DNA of 64,000 nt, taken from assembly GCA_019055375.1 (NCBI GenBank), contig JAHQIW010005224.1, forward strand, positions 248,001 to 312,000. Direction: 5' to 3'. The notes beneath the pieces are model-generated. The model saw only the letters and a list, made by a program, of their open reading frames with translations, was not told the origin of the DNA and searched no databases. The translations under genes and the position numbers were made by a program. The DNA comes from Parelaphostrongylus tenuis (taxonomy: Eukaryota > Nematoda > Chromadorea > Rhabditida > Metastrongylidae). Of this stretch, positions 41,601-51,199 are shown one piece after another (the first letter of the stretch is position 1; each line of letters opens with the position of its first letter).

Positions 41601-43897
41601 CAATGGATTTTGAATCGTTTCAGAGAGATTTTAGCATTTTTCACATATCGTAGATTGTGATGTGTTGTCCATTCCCCTCGAACAAGATTGCGAACTTCTA
41701 CTTTCGGAGCCATTTGTACTAGAGAGATCAGCTAACGAGAAACTGCTCCTAATGAGTAGCTGTCTTAATCGTGCAGTTCAAGCGAAAATCTTCTTTTGCT
41801 CCAATGTGTTATTTTTGGGAAACAAATATGAAAAAATAAGATCCAAATTTTGCATTGTTGTGCAAAGAGAAAGAATTTACTATAGTGTCTACAATTTAGC
41901 TAGTTCATTTTTCGCATTTGATTCTTTTTATTTCTCAGATGGAAAAGATCGAAAAACCAACATGATCGTGGCTGATACGCCAAAATGACAACTCTTCTTT
42001 GAACCTTTCGACGCAAACGTTCTGAGGTCTGTGGAGGCTCCCTGAACACAGCACAAGTTTAAGATTAGCATTTATGTCTGGAGAATTTTGTGAAAGAAAA
42101 ATTGTTGATGTCGATGATCGCGATCTCCTCTTCTTGTTCTGAATTTCAGACTTGCTTTAAGAAGTTTAGATCAAATAGAAATGCCAATTTTCAGAAATAT
42201 ACAGGAGCGAAGCTCAAATAAAGGAAAACATAACGAGAACTTGGGACCTGTAAAGAAAAAATCGATGATGTGACTGGCTATGATAGAATTTCGTTCCATG
42301 TAATACTCGCCGGTTATCGGATCACATCCATCCACTAGCTCCAACCTGCGTCAATAATTTCTTTTCCAAGGAAAAAAAACGCTTTTATGCAACTTTCCAA
42401 TTAACTATGCATTCCTGACTACATAATTTACTCAACGATCTTGGTGTCCTAATAAGTCTCACCAAGTCCGCATTCATTTGCTATCAATTTCGACACCCAG
42501 TTATCATCGCTGCGGCTATCATCAATCCTTTTCATCTATCACAACTGCTATAACTATTACCGTTCTTCATGAGAGGATTCGACGATGTCATGCATCAGAG
42601 TTCGTTCGTCTGGGTACAGCTCTCGCCTCATGCAGAAAGATTTACCTCCGATATTCAAGCGCAAATAGGCCTCACCCGTTTCCTTCGATTCCGCTTCTAA
42701 AATGGACTTTTACATTATTTAAGCTCACATCGCAAAATCTCTTCGACAGATTCATAAATAAAGGAACAAGAACATAACTGCGACGTCAAAATTCGACGTC
42801 GTTAGAATATAGAACCATCAGAAACACTGACAACAATATGAGCTGTTATTAGCTCAGACTGCGGCGGCGCGGCGCGGCGGGAGTCTTTATTATCACGCTT
42901 TGCAAAGGAAATATGGTAATTCGTTTGATAATCTGAGGTACTGAGGGAATATCATCGTGATTAAATGATGAAATATAGCAAAAGAGACTTCTACAAAGTG
43001 TTTTTATAGCTGAGAGAATGCCTATGTATCGGAAAATCATCTATGAGTAAATGGGAAAAAGCACATTGTTGTGAAAGTGAGCATATTTCCAGCTGTTGTA
43101 TAAGCTCATTTCTTTCTTTTCAGCCATGTTTTTGTAGTCGTTCGATAGCTTGAGAAAGGCCTATTCTTCGCTAAGTTTGCTTTGTGAAATGACTTTTAGT
43201 TTACTTTCTGTGAACCAAAGAAGCTAGCGTTTTGCGAACAGAGTTTGTTCTTCATCAACTTCACAAGTTATTTCATATTCCAGGTTTTAGGAAAAAGCAT
43301 CGCCATTGTTAGTGCTACAGATAGCTTTATCTTCAACTGCTTAGCTGCAAAATGCAGCGAGAGACTACACGCGTGTTCCTGATGCTCGGATGGCTAATGA
43401 GAACTGACGCAACTCTCTCTTCCCATATGAATAAATAAATAAATAAAATTTATTACTTGCTTCGTGAATCTGGGATCTAGTCAGCTTTATGGTTCATCTA
43501 TTTATTTATTTATTCAGAGAATCCGCATCACAATTTGTTGTGCGAACCCCAGTACTTCTAGCACTCGGATCGTTTTCTCGCATGTACCTTCTGCAATGGT
43601 TCTCAAACATTTTACGTCATCTCGATTGGAGCTTGAGGATCTCCTTCTCTTCATAGTTGATGTAGGTCTGACAAATCTTGCACTCCCACAGAAACTTGAG
43701 CAAAGGCATTCTCGTCTTGTGGGGCGTTTGTTCATTAATTGTAAGGGACTTAAGGAGAGGGTTGAGCCAGACCTAGCATCTATAGCCTGTGTGAATGAGG
43801 CTAAATCTACTTAAGTAAATGTAACAATATACGCACCTTGTATGCTAGCGGAATAGCACTGCTTTCCATTGGCTGGCGTCACTCGAACGTTGCTCAT
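26692..43897 (-). CDS. Voltage-gated potassium channel (Kv, non-Shaker class), 490 residues, 14 exons
   Basis: Minus-strand exons: 43837-43897 (ATG 43897), 42561-42696, 42248-42345, 41962-42041, 40417-40515, 40228-40345, 39637-39722, 37974-38083, 36244-36380, 31652-31734, 30953-31113, 29149-29198, 28841-28969, 26692-26816 (TGA). Every phase matches. T1 domain about 31-130: LRLNIGGKSF, DPITGEYYMERN, then His102-X5-Cys108-X20-Cys129-Cys130, the zinc motif of Shab/Shaw/Shal channels and not of Shaker. S1 about 180-201, then GSMPEF; S2 has YVCIGWFTFEY; S3 has LNIIDLLTILPFY; S4 (310-331) has RILRVLRMARVFKLAR, all charges present. Pore: TMATVGYGD (392-400). S6: CGIIVLAFPISMIVEKF. Known family role: tetrameric voltage-gated K+ channel of the plasma membrane. 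Odd: Ala394 where Shaker has Thr441, and PIS where most Kv have PXP. The start is uncertain; an acceptor-like CCAG ends 30 bases upstream. Confidence 0.93.
28123..28400 (+). repeat. tRNA-derived SINE, family B, copy 5
   Basis: GAGCGGATGACGCGAAGTGG head with TTAGAAGTGCCTTGCG; GCCAGATTTACATCCGATCA; tail GGTCAACACCAAGAGGTTCA. Confidence 0.7.
28640..28800 (+). repeat. tRNA-like repeat, family C, degraded
   Basis: ACCTATTGACGGTTGAGTGC, GAGCCTCTGTAGGACAGTGA and AAAGTTTTGTTCATCACTG follow the family C order. Confidence 0.5.
29284..29580 (+). repeat. tRNA-derived SINE, family A relative, degraded
   Basis: CTATGGCCTGGCCGAGTGGT head; ATCGTAAGGAGAATCGCCTT body; AAGTGCTGGGATCGCGCAGC tail. Lies in the short stretch between the filter exon and the S5 exon of the Kv gene. 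Confidence 0.6.
29596..29605 (+). repeat. Short GA tract
   Basis: GAGAGAGAGAG run after GGGTTGCA. Confidence 0.7.
32098..32200 (+). repeat. tRNA-derived SINE, family B, 5' fragment
   Basis: GCGTTTATGGCGCAGTGGTT, GATATGCCTTACAGCACATA and a TGTCTGGGAGGGCTGG remnant; the tail is missing. Confidence 0.6.
33005..33115 (+). repeat. Dispersed repeat, family K, second copy
   Basis: AGAGATTTAAGCTTCCGAAT, AAATTCTTGTCCAGCGAATG and CGAATATTCATTTGTCGCCG, near-identical in order to 19320-19415. Confidence 0.65.
33990..34620 (+). mobile_element. RTE-type LINE 3' coding end, heavily broken
   Basis: Short plus-strand blocks in shifting frames: NLDPKLSRKKRAAREAFKN, then KRPAKQVMCFAATDGRDAL and pieces of the PLTRWS.F and YDAQ.I motifs also seen at 2266-2545. 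Several stops; a pseudo-copy within a Kv intron, antisense to the channel. Confidence 0.7.
34615..34865 (-). CDS. Exon-like open frame, unidentified
   Basis: A minus-strand frame encodes CFETDPLLVYPMLLFVIIAK, a likely membrane segment, followed by an acidic then Ser/Pro-rich stretch (FMEMVADHEDSTSYSFISQ). Open to 34596. No clear acceptor at its start. It lies in the 4.5-kb Kv intron on the same strand as the channel, so it could be a nested gene, a remnant or chance. Confidence 0.2.
35167..35355 (-). CDS. Exon-like open frame with consensus splice sites, unidentified
   Basis: Exactly 63 codons (phase 0 at both ends) between TTCACCAG and GAAAAA|GTGAGC on the minus strand. It encodes a hydrophobic leader (YCGAISIVFICLLILVD), then polar sequence ending DMEADCRERDYAYFEK. 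No in-frame ATG before the hydrophobic part. It is phase-incompatible with the Kv S3/S4 junction (phase 1), so it is not a Kv cassette exon; it may be the second exon of a nested secreted-protein gene. Confidence 0.25.
36472..36752 (+). repeat. tRNA-derived SINE, family B, copy 7
   Basis: GCGCATGTGGTACAGTGGTA head, CTCTGCATCACATACAAAGT, tail GATCAACGCCGAGATTTATG. Confidence 0.75.
36800..37770. other. Kv intron between the S2 and S3 exons, no further gene
   Basis: Contains a minus-strand open stretch (37262-37396) after a CACAG acceptor that stays open in two frames for about 45 codons; no family match, not called. Confidence 0.4.
37780..37875 (+). repeat. tRNA-like repeat, family C, degraded
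   Basis: CCTCAGTGGTGTGGCAGGTA, AAGTTCAAAGCCACTTCAGG and GTCGTGCTCCTACCTCAGTA follow the family C layout; the B box is lost. Confidence 0.5.
38358..38622 (+). repeat. tRNA-derived SINE, family A, copy 4
   Basis: GGGCGCTATGGCCGAGTGGT head; CAAGGCTATCCTCGAGATTG body; GGATCCGCACAGTG, A-rich loop, CACTGTGAAGACGGATC tail hairpin. A clean example, inside a Kv intron. Confidence 0.85.
38640..39630. other. Kv intron between S2 and the S1-S2 exon, nothing further recognised
   Basis: AT-rich; small minus-strand acceptor-like sites (TATTTCAG at 39214) without a usable exon behind them. Confidence 0.4.
40905..41280. mobile_element. MITE with long inverted arms, family D
   Basis: Left arm GTGATAACATGTTTTGAGTC, ATGAGGTCTGGTGTGGC; right arm GCCACACCAGACCTCATAAA, CAAAACATTTTATCATATT. 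Interior pieces CATCAGTAAAACGCTGCTCT and CACCGTACTACTGATGAGCC also mirror each other. Inside a Kv intron (40516-41961). Confidence 0.8.
41290..41960. other. Kv intron sequence, no recognised feature
   Basis: A plus-strand open frame of 108 codons (41662-41988) overlaps the minus-strand T1 exon at 41962-42041 and is taken as chance. Confidence 0.5.
42700..43836 (-). other. First coding intron of the Kv gene
   Basis: Phase-1 intron, 1.1 kb, GTGCGT donor and TTTTAG acceptor. Contains AAATAAAT/TTTATTTA simple words near 43430-43515 and open frames on both strands (43464-43814) with a Cys-rich minus-strand reading; none has adequate splice support. Confidence 0.6.
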
Positions 43898-44428
43898 CTT
43901 GTTTTTCACATCCGACGCAAGCAGTTGCTGGAACATAGGCATTTATTAACACACATGTCGACTGAGAACACTCAGCTTTCCCACTATTTTGAGAAAACGT
44001 GACTGAATGGCCCAGTTGTGCAAGAGAAAATCAGCTTAAATCTCCGAAAACCACCGCCGAGTCTTTCTTCTTCGTAGATATTACACAAATAGCTGCTGTT
44101 TCGAATTTTTTGAAGCTAACTTATTATAAGCGAGGGCATTTCGTTTATTACTTGAGAAAACAAACAATTCACTTATAGTTCTAGATCTGATATCCGACGA
44201 GATAATTGGAAATGAAGTTTTCATAAAAACTCTTCATATTTAAGTGAATCACATAGTAAATTGCCCAATTATCATTTTAATTTATGATAATCTTGCTTTG
44301 AATTTGAACACAACGATTGCACTTTTCCGTAAAATCTTCTCATTATGATTTGAAAACTGACTATTCTTAATCTCGCCACATCCATAATTAATATTTTCTT
44401 ATTTTTTGAAAAGTAGTTCTGAAAAAGA

Positions 44429-44560
44429 TTTGATAAGAGCGACAACAAAGATGACGTCCACAACGAGAATGAACGACTGTGGATAATCGACTCAAATTAT
44501 CGACTCTGATGAATATGGAGACGTCAAAATATTAGCAGTATAAATTTAAATTTATCAAGC
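44429..44560 (+). repeat. Dispersed repeat, family J
   Basis: GAATGAACGACTGTGGATAA, TCGACTCAAATTATCGACTC and GGAGACGTCAAAATATTAGC. Confidence 0.6.
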
Positions 44561-44789
44561 CCATGTTATTTAATGACTCAGCAAAGATTATATAATTGAT
44601 TAGTAATGCCAAAATAAAAGGAATATCGTTAGAGAAATTATTTGAACGCCATATGCTAGCCAATAATGACACAGACTACCGCAGGACGAATTGTCCGGTG
44701 AAATAGGGGTATTAGTAACGAACAATCAGTTTTATCAATAACGTTCCTGCAAATAAAATTATCACTGAGTGAGGTTATTCATTCGAGCA

Positions 44790-44940
44790 GCGCTCCACCA
44801 AAGACGATTTAATTAGAACTACAACGAAGACGAAGATCGTTGAGGATAAACGACTGTGTATAATCGACTTGAATCATCCGTTTGAAGAATAAAAATACGT
44901 CGAAACGTTAGTCGGATAAATGCACTTTATCAACTTTTTA
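44790..44940 (+). repeat. Dispersed repeat, family J
   Basis: ACAACGAAGACGAAGATCGT, GACTGTGTATAATCGACTTG and ACGTCGAAACGTTAGTCGG; closest to the copy at 9060-9262. Confidence 0.65.
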
Positions 44941-45239
44941 CATAGTCTGACATATTGAGGAGAAGTGTAATTTATCCAAATAGACAGTGTCCTTTAGTAC
45001 AATAAATGCTATGCTAATGTTATTGCCATTACTCCTGACATATTGAAGAAATTACTATCATTCACTAACTATGGGGCGCCTTTAAGTAAACGCTATGGCA
45101 CTGACACAAACACGGATCGGCGAATTATCTCTGTTAGACAGAATTTCAGAAAACGAGCTTTTTGAAGACGATTTTTTTTCTATCAACGGCATGAAGTATC
45201 AATGTTGTGCTAGATTACTAAGCTAATACGTTGTTAATA

Positions 45240-45425
45240 TAAACTTTCATTCGGCCAACGTTTCGGTGCTTCAAATCGATCGGTGCTCTAATCCACTAGA
45301 TTCGACTCTACGTGACTACAAAAACATTGCCAACGACTCTGGACACTCTGGACAGTCGACTATAGTTGCAGTTCTGGAGAAAGTAAAGATGCGAAAACGT
45401 TAGCTGAATAAGTTCATGAGAACCT
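45240..45425 (+). repeat. Dispersed repeat, family J, most degraded copy
   Basis: GGCCAACGTTTCGGTGCTTC at one end and GATGCGAAAACGTTAGCTGA at the other are roughly inverted; the interior has GACTCTGGACACTCTGGACA. Confidence 0.5.
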
Positions 45426-45477
45426 CGTGCGAGCTTCTAAATTTGAAAAATATGCACGCATATGTGCGTGTTTGCAG

Positions 45478-45670
45478 GTTATTTTTATGTTCATATTCAT
45501 CCTGCTAAAAGCCTACTATCAAGCCACTGCAAAGGAAGTGAAGAGCAACTCATGGTGACCTACAATAACAATTTCGATGTGTATTGCCAGAGAGTCCATA
45601 AGATATTTGGGCTTAGAGCGGAGTTCAACGTGCAAACAATGACAGTTTTTCCTAGGAGAGTAAAATCAAG
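45478..45670 (+). CDS. Exon-like open frame, unidentified
   Basis: Flanked by an acceptor (GTTTGCAG) and a donor (ATCAAG|GTGATG). It starts with two bases of a split codon and ends at phase 2. Encodes YFYVHIHPAKSLLSSHCKG followed by NNNFDVYCQRVHKIFGLRAE and ends FPRRVKSR. Residue use looks coding. A possible continuation at 45710-45796 (CKW-like, LCNRSIFTNIVYFNRF) keeps phase but needs a 39-base intron. No family recognised and no initiating or terminal exon found. Confidence 0.3.
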
Positions 45671-45784
45671 GTGATGATTGGGAAAATTATGGGACTTGTA
45701 CATTTTTAGTCTTAAATGGCTCTGTAATCGCTCTATCTTTACGAATATCGTATACTTCAATCGTTTTGCTGAAAAGTCTTTTTC

Positions 45785-45824
45785 TAATGCTTCAGCGTAA
45801 GAATTTAAAATGCTTCAGCGTAAG
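45785..45824 (+). repeat. Short direct duplication
   Basis: AATGCTTCAGCGTAAG occurs twice, separated by AATTTAA, right at the possible donor of the exon-like frame above. Confidence 0.8.
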
Positions 45825-45829
45825 GAATA

Positions 45830-46390
45830 CCTTAATGTTTCACACGCGCATATTTCTCGCAAGGCAGAGCCTTTCTCTTAGACTAATAGTAATCATACGA
45901 TAGTGTAAGATTCAAGAATTCCAATGCTGTACTTATTTTCTAGAAGGACGGTTTCATTGCAGTGCAGCAAGTAACGAAAGATCGGGTTTCACGTACGCGA
46001 CACGACTGTTTACCGGCCAATTTACGGTCGGGGTGTCTGATGGCCGAAGATTCGATGCGGAGGTAAGCTCCATTGATCGAAATACGTTGGGGCGTCATAT
46101 GTGATGTGCGATTCATGTCATTTGATTGGAAAATTTCTTCTTCGTTTCAAAAGAAACTTCAGAGAAAAAAATGCTTTTCGTGTTCCCAGCGGAGTAGTAA
46201 GAAATTTTGCTGCCGATGTAAAGCATAACTTTTTTTTTGAATTTCACACCGTTATAAAAGTGTGTTGAAAAACGGCTAGTAGCGCAGTAACTAGAGATTG
46301 ACTACAAACACTCTCATGAAAAGTTCTTGTTCAGAGAAAAGGGTCGTTTCTTCCTTTGTCGTCGTCTATCAGAAAGGAACAGGTACAACT
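45830..46390. repeat. Degenerate dispersed repeat region, family K relatives
   Basis: Words such as TTTCACACGCGCATATTTCT, CTAGAAGGACGGTTTCATTG and CATGAAAAGTTCTTGTTCAG match 18550-18720 and 19370. No coding function seen. Confidence 0.5.
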
Positions 46391-46463
46391 TAAGAAGATG
46401 TTAAACTGAGCACAGAAGTTTACTTTTCTATTGTAGAAAAGGATAAAAGTATAAAGCGCTCGG

Positions 46464-46735
46464 TAGTCAATCCTGGAGAATGCGTCATGTGATCATCTTC
46501 AATTCTGACTTTTGTTTACGGTGATTGAATGCATATATGCCTTTTACAATGGCTCGCGGTGGCCTACTGAATCATCAAGGCAGTGATGCTATACTCCCAG
46601 ACAAGTGTGGTACAAATTTAGCAAACCGGTAGGAATGGAAGGATTAGTGAACCATGAGCGCGAGCCGAACGATTGACCGCGTGTGCGACGCAGAGCACCT
46701 TCAACCAATGTATCACTTGTGAGTACTCTACGTGT
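46464..46735 (-). repeat. tRNA-derived SINE, family B, copy 8
   Basis: The plus strand reads GGTAGTCAATCCTGGAGAAT, ACGGTGATTGAATGCATATA and CCGCGTGTGCGACGCAGAGC. Diverged but full length. Confidence 0.7.
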
Positions 46736-46739
46736 TCTC

Positions 46740-47560
46740 CTTGATAATAGATAAAACATAAATCAGAGTTTTGTTGAGAAGTGTGCGCAAGACTCACTAG
46801 CTCTTCTTTAATCCTGAAAGGCTATAAGAGTGCTAGATAAAAAGTGGTGTTAAGTGCCATTCTGTGCTCCGATAATACCGAAGATCAACAAGAAATTAAG
46901 CTTTGTGATAGTCGCCAGCGATAAAATAATAAAAGTACTAACACTGTTAAAATGACGGCCCTCCTTTTCTCCTTTTCTGCCCTTTTGTTTATGGAAGGCA
47001 TTAATTCAGGCAATGTAGATCTGTTTGCAAGTAAAATTCATTTGACATCTTTGGCTTTTAGACAAAATTTGAACAAAATATTGTGAATAGATTCTACTGA
47101 GAAATTTCCGCAACATTCGGAAAATCTTTTAATAATACGTATTTGATTTGAATAAAACAACAAGGAAGCTTAGCTCATTGCAATTTTATGAAAAATTTCA
47201 CACTTACATACTCTTAGAATACAGAGATTTCCAATCAAAATTTCTATGTACTGTAGAAACGAAATACAGAAATTTCCTTAGTTTGGAAATCGCATAACTG
47301 ATTGTATTGATCGACTGAGTGTAAACAATGATGGTCAGGTCTTACATCTTAAAAAATTTACGTGAAGAAAGTATCGATACCTTCGAAGAACGAAATAGAG
47401 GCTGACAAGGAGAAGAGACTCAGAGTAGTGTTGTGAAGAGATGCTCTTAAATTGTTCGGTCGTATTTAAGGAGAGCCTCGCAACAGGATATTCGATTACG
47501 AACGCCTTTTTCGACGTAATCATACGAGGAGAGACAACGACTACAGACTGATGATGTGAC
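46740..47560. other. No recognised feature
   Basis: AT-rich. The minus-strand open frame 47335-47628 has no splice or start support. Confidence 0.4.
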
Positions 47561-47576
47561 TTCTCTATATTGCCAG

Positions 47577-47773
47577 GGGCATACTCGCTAAAACTAGTTA
47601 TTAAGCAGAAGAGAGAAGATCCTAACAAGAATGTGATATTTTTGAACTACGATATTTCTACACTATTTAAAAAACACAACATAGGAAAAATCACGCTGCC
47701 AACTTCTACTAGCTGCCTAATCCATTGTCAACGAAAGGGATTTCAAGAATGCCGAGATATGACGAAAAATTGA
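47577..47773 (+). CDS. Exon-like open frame ending in a stop, unidentified
   Basis: Acceptor CTATATTGCCAG, then a frame starting with two bases of a split codon, open for 64 residues to TGA at 47771-47773. Encodes AYSLKLVIKQKREDPNKNVI and ends KGFQECRDMTKN. Could be a terminal exon of a plus-strand gene that includes 45478-45670, but the phases need another exon between them that I could not find. Confidence 0.25.
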
Positions 47774-47779
47774 GTTCTG

Positions 47780-50280
47780 ATGTAGTAATGGACCCGAGCC
47801 ATGAATATACCTTTCCAAGGCAACAAACGCCCGTACTATGCCATCAAGATTCTCGCTCTGCCTTTTTCATAATTCTGTTTTGACCATATCGGTTGTTATG
47901 AGCTATCACTCGTCGACGCAGTGAGTCGTTGCTTTGAAATTCAATTATTGATGAGCCTACTGCACTTCCTAAAGTACCCTCACACAACAGGCCGTTATGT
48001 TGATAACTGGCAATAATTTCTGACCACTCGAAAATTCTAATTTTCCAGCATTTTATAGAATAGATTTTGTCTTATTCATTATATATATAACATCTGTACA
48101 GTGAGCAGTAAGATTCAACTATGTGGAGTGTTGAAGCTTTCTAGGTATGAACATTGAAATTCGAGTTTTCGAAGTATTCAACATAAATCCGACAATGGTA
48201 GTACAAACGATGGGCAGGGGAGCATCATGGTTATCTTCTGAACAAAACACAATTCTTGATTCCAATCGAAGAATAAAAAATGAGCAGAATGCATTTTATG
48301 AACTCCAGATAATTCAGATTTTATCATGGTAGAATAAGAGATTCATAGTTCTGTGAGCAAAGGCTTGCAGATTCTAACATCGCTTATCGTAACCAAGAAA
48401 GCTTTTTATTGTTGAGATATATTGGCCTAAATTTGGAACCAACCGCTTGCGTGCATGAAAATTAATGCATATAAAAGATATTACGAAGAATGATTTAACA
48501 CAGAAATATAAAGTAGTAAAATTTGTTGGCCGCATGCAGAATATTTTCTTTGGAGACAAATAGATGAAGTAGCATTTTATTTTTCCAAGCTAGTCAATAA
48601 TGCGATAGGATCTTCAATAACTCGTTTTGCAGTTATGCATAAAAAATATGCCAACCAAAAGGACAAAAAAAAACATTAGAAGGCTATGGAAATAATGAAA
48701 CAGGTACTTCCATCACATCAAGTAACAGACAGACAAACAAGGAAACACATTTTGTGAATACGAAAATGTAAAAAAGCGACGAGATCTAGTTTATATTCTT
48801 TGCAGGAATGAAAACAGGTCTCGTAAAATGAATTTATCTTGGATTTTGATATTGAAATCCTTCTCCCTTCAGCGTGAGCTGAAAACCCCTGTGACTTTCG
48901 TGAAAGTTGAAAAAAACATTTTTCTTCACTCATTTCAGCGAAGATTGCTTCTAATGTGATTTGGTAGCAAAAAATGTCATCTATTCAGATATGAGGACGT
49001 TATATGTCGCTATGAGTTGTTTTGATGCGACATTCGTTATATTATCTCCGGTCTCATTGAGACTTTCCCTGCAGCTGACATGAATGATAATGGAGACTAC
49101 ACAAAATCTCTTGATCCTAGAGTGCGGGCAATGTCGGGGTTCGCTACGCTTCTAAGGAGGCCGCTCTTAATTCGATGACTCAAATGGGATAGAGGGCCTT
49201 GACATGTTTGCACAGGAATTGAATAAGTGATCTTGAGCATTGAAGTAGCAGATCATCATTGCTCTGTGTCATTTGCTGTTCACAAGTCTGCTATTTCGTT
49301 ATTAATACTCAACTACGTGCAGGATTATCTTGATATATTCAGTAGCTTGATTCGTATCTCTTATTCTTGCGAAAAAAGTGCTGCTTGAAATAGCAAACAA
49401 ATAAGAAAAAACTGGATCTTTTCTAAGTGCACATGAAATCTGTTTTCTTGGATTATGTGTATAGTTCACTGTCATATGCTATCCGGAAGCACTCTTGTGG
49501 ACCAGTCATTTGATTGTGGGCATTCGGATATGTTAGAGGTTCAGAAAATAACCTGTGTGCGCGCAACAGATTCCAAGAAATTATGAATGTTTCCCAAGCT
49601 AATCTGGCATGGCAAATAGCGAAAATTGTGACTTGAATTAAGCTGGATCAGGAAGAAAAAATTTGTGCCTTATCAGCTTTATTTTTTTTCCAATCAGCTA
49701 ATAAGTGCTATGATATTAGCCGCACAACTAACGAAGTTGAGATTCATCACATGAGAGGGGAACCGTGGGAATATAATAAAGTTATGCGCAAGCTAAGTAC
49801 CAGGGCCTTTCAATTTGATTGCGTTAGGCTTTACAGGAGCTTTTAGAACATGCTGAAAACAGGGTATTAGTGCTCCTCGCCAATAATTAACAATCTGTCA
49901 CTCTGAAAATGTTATTTGAGGTCTGACAATTGTGCTGAGACATTACTATTTGGGAAACAATGTAGTGGTGGATTGAGTTCTCAACAAGGTTCTACCTAGC
50001 AGACCTCCTTATCTAGCTAATGGGAATGCATTTCGGAAACAATAATGTTGACACAATCCGCGTGGTATGGGCGTCATAGTATCCACACACGATTGAACAG
50101 CTCTATATGCGACGATGAAATGACTAGTAGATACGAACTGACCCATCTCATCGACTGTTTTCCGACCTCGATATGAACATTTAATATAAATTGTGAGACT
50201 GTTCGAAGCTGTTCTTTTTCTTCATTCAAAACTTGCACGGGGTTGGTACTTCTTTTTCTTCTCAGAATTTGATGGCCAAC
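47780..50280. other. No firm gene
   Basis: Contains a plus-strand open piece after CCCTGCAG (49075-49178, reading MNDNGDYTKSLDPRVRAMSG, to a TGA) that may be a terminal exon or part of an old repeat, and a 62-codon frame at 48147. Neither can be tied to a gene. Confidence 0.35.
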
Positions 50281-50289
50281 GTATTGGCG

Positions 50290-50455
50290 GCAACTCGTTC
50301 GTTAGAGCCTAGACGTATATTTCGTACCATATTTGATTACTCGTTAACCGACTCGGTCTGTGGGGCGTGGGTCACTAATGAAGAGGGCGATACCTCCCAA
50401 ACACGTGTATGACTCTGACGTAACAACCTCGGTAAGGCTTCAAGCATTCTTACAA
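50290..50455. repeat. Half of a family G MITE
   Basis: GTGGGTCACTAATGAAGAGG, ACGTGTATGACTCTGACGTA and CGGTAAGGCTTCAAGCATTC match the right arm of the palindrome at 22008-22310. Confidence 0.7.
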
Positions 50456-50921
50456 ATGAAATAGCTCTTTTATTGCCCAGATTACTTCTTTTCTAATCTT
50501 TCCTTCCTGGAACCGAGCAGTGAAACGACTGTCTGAAGAGACGAGTTCACTGCTCACTTCTCCGAGTCTCACAAAAAATGTACACTGAAGCCGATGCACA
50601 TAGATATCGCGCTTCAGTAGGACGGAAAACGCGTCCATCGCAATGTGTTCAATGCTGGAAATTTTGCTGCTCAGGAAGTGAGCAATGAGATGAATATAAC
50701 TCTTTTTCTTTCTGAAGACCCTTGAAAGCAAAAATGTTGACTTATTTTGGGCGGCGCGTCTCTGCGTTGGGTTGGAGCACGTTATCTGTGTAGGGCCGTC
50801 TCAGTGTATATTTTCTGTAGGGTCAGAAAATGGTGAAGCCCCTGGGATTTTTGAACAATCGCGCTATTCAATTCCTGAAAAGGGGAAGGAATAGAATCTT
50901 GCGCCACTAGTGGATGTGTGG

Positions 50922-51190
50922 GTGCGGTGGCAGAGGTGCCTTGGACATACACACACGCGGTCGATAGTTCGACCTTGCGCCCAAGGCTCGCCAAACCTTC
51001 GATTCCTTCGAGGTAAAGGAATTGCTGCCAGACTTGTCTGGAAGGACACCAACACTGACATGATAGATCGGTAGGCTACTGAGAGTCATTGTAATGGCCA
51101 CATATACATTCACTCACCCTCGAGCGGTGCTTGATGAGGTTGAATGCATGCGTATCCCTGAAGAATCAATCAGGGCCGAAAGCTTTAAGA
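50922..51190 (+). repeat. tRNA-derived SINE, family B, copy 9
   Basis: GTGGGTGCGGTGGCAGAGGT head, CACACGCGGTCGATAGTTCG B-box region, GATAGATCGGTAGGCTACTG and tail CAATCAGGGCCGAAAGCTTT. Confidence 0.8.
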
Positions 51191-51199
51191 TTTTACAAT

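Larger units (their letters stand above)
43930..45470. other. Region upstream of the Kv gene; repeats, no exon supported
   Basis: Expected to include the Kv promoter. I see three family J repeat copies and AT-rich sequence, no motif specific enough to call. Confidence 0.4.

Noticed and set aside
41662..41988. 108-codon plus-strand ORF
   Set aside because: Antisense to the T1 exon 41962-42041; no start context or splice support.
43464..43814. 117-codon plus-strand ORF and its Cys-rich minus-strand counterpart joined to the first Kv exon
   Set aside because: The minus-strand join would need a 36-base intron, and the T1 exon at 42561-42696 gives the correct phase with strong homology.
50558..50731. 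Minus-strand exon-like frame with a GTGAGC donor
   Set aside because: No acceptor with a pyrimidine tract and no partner exon; adjacent to a MITE arm.
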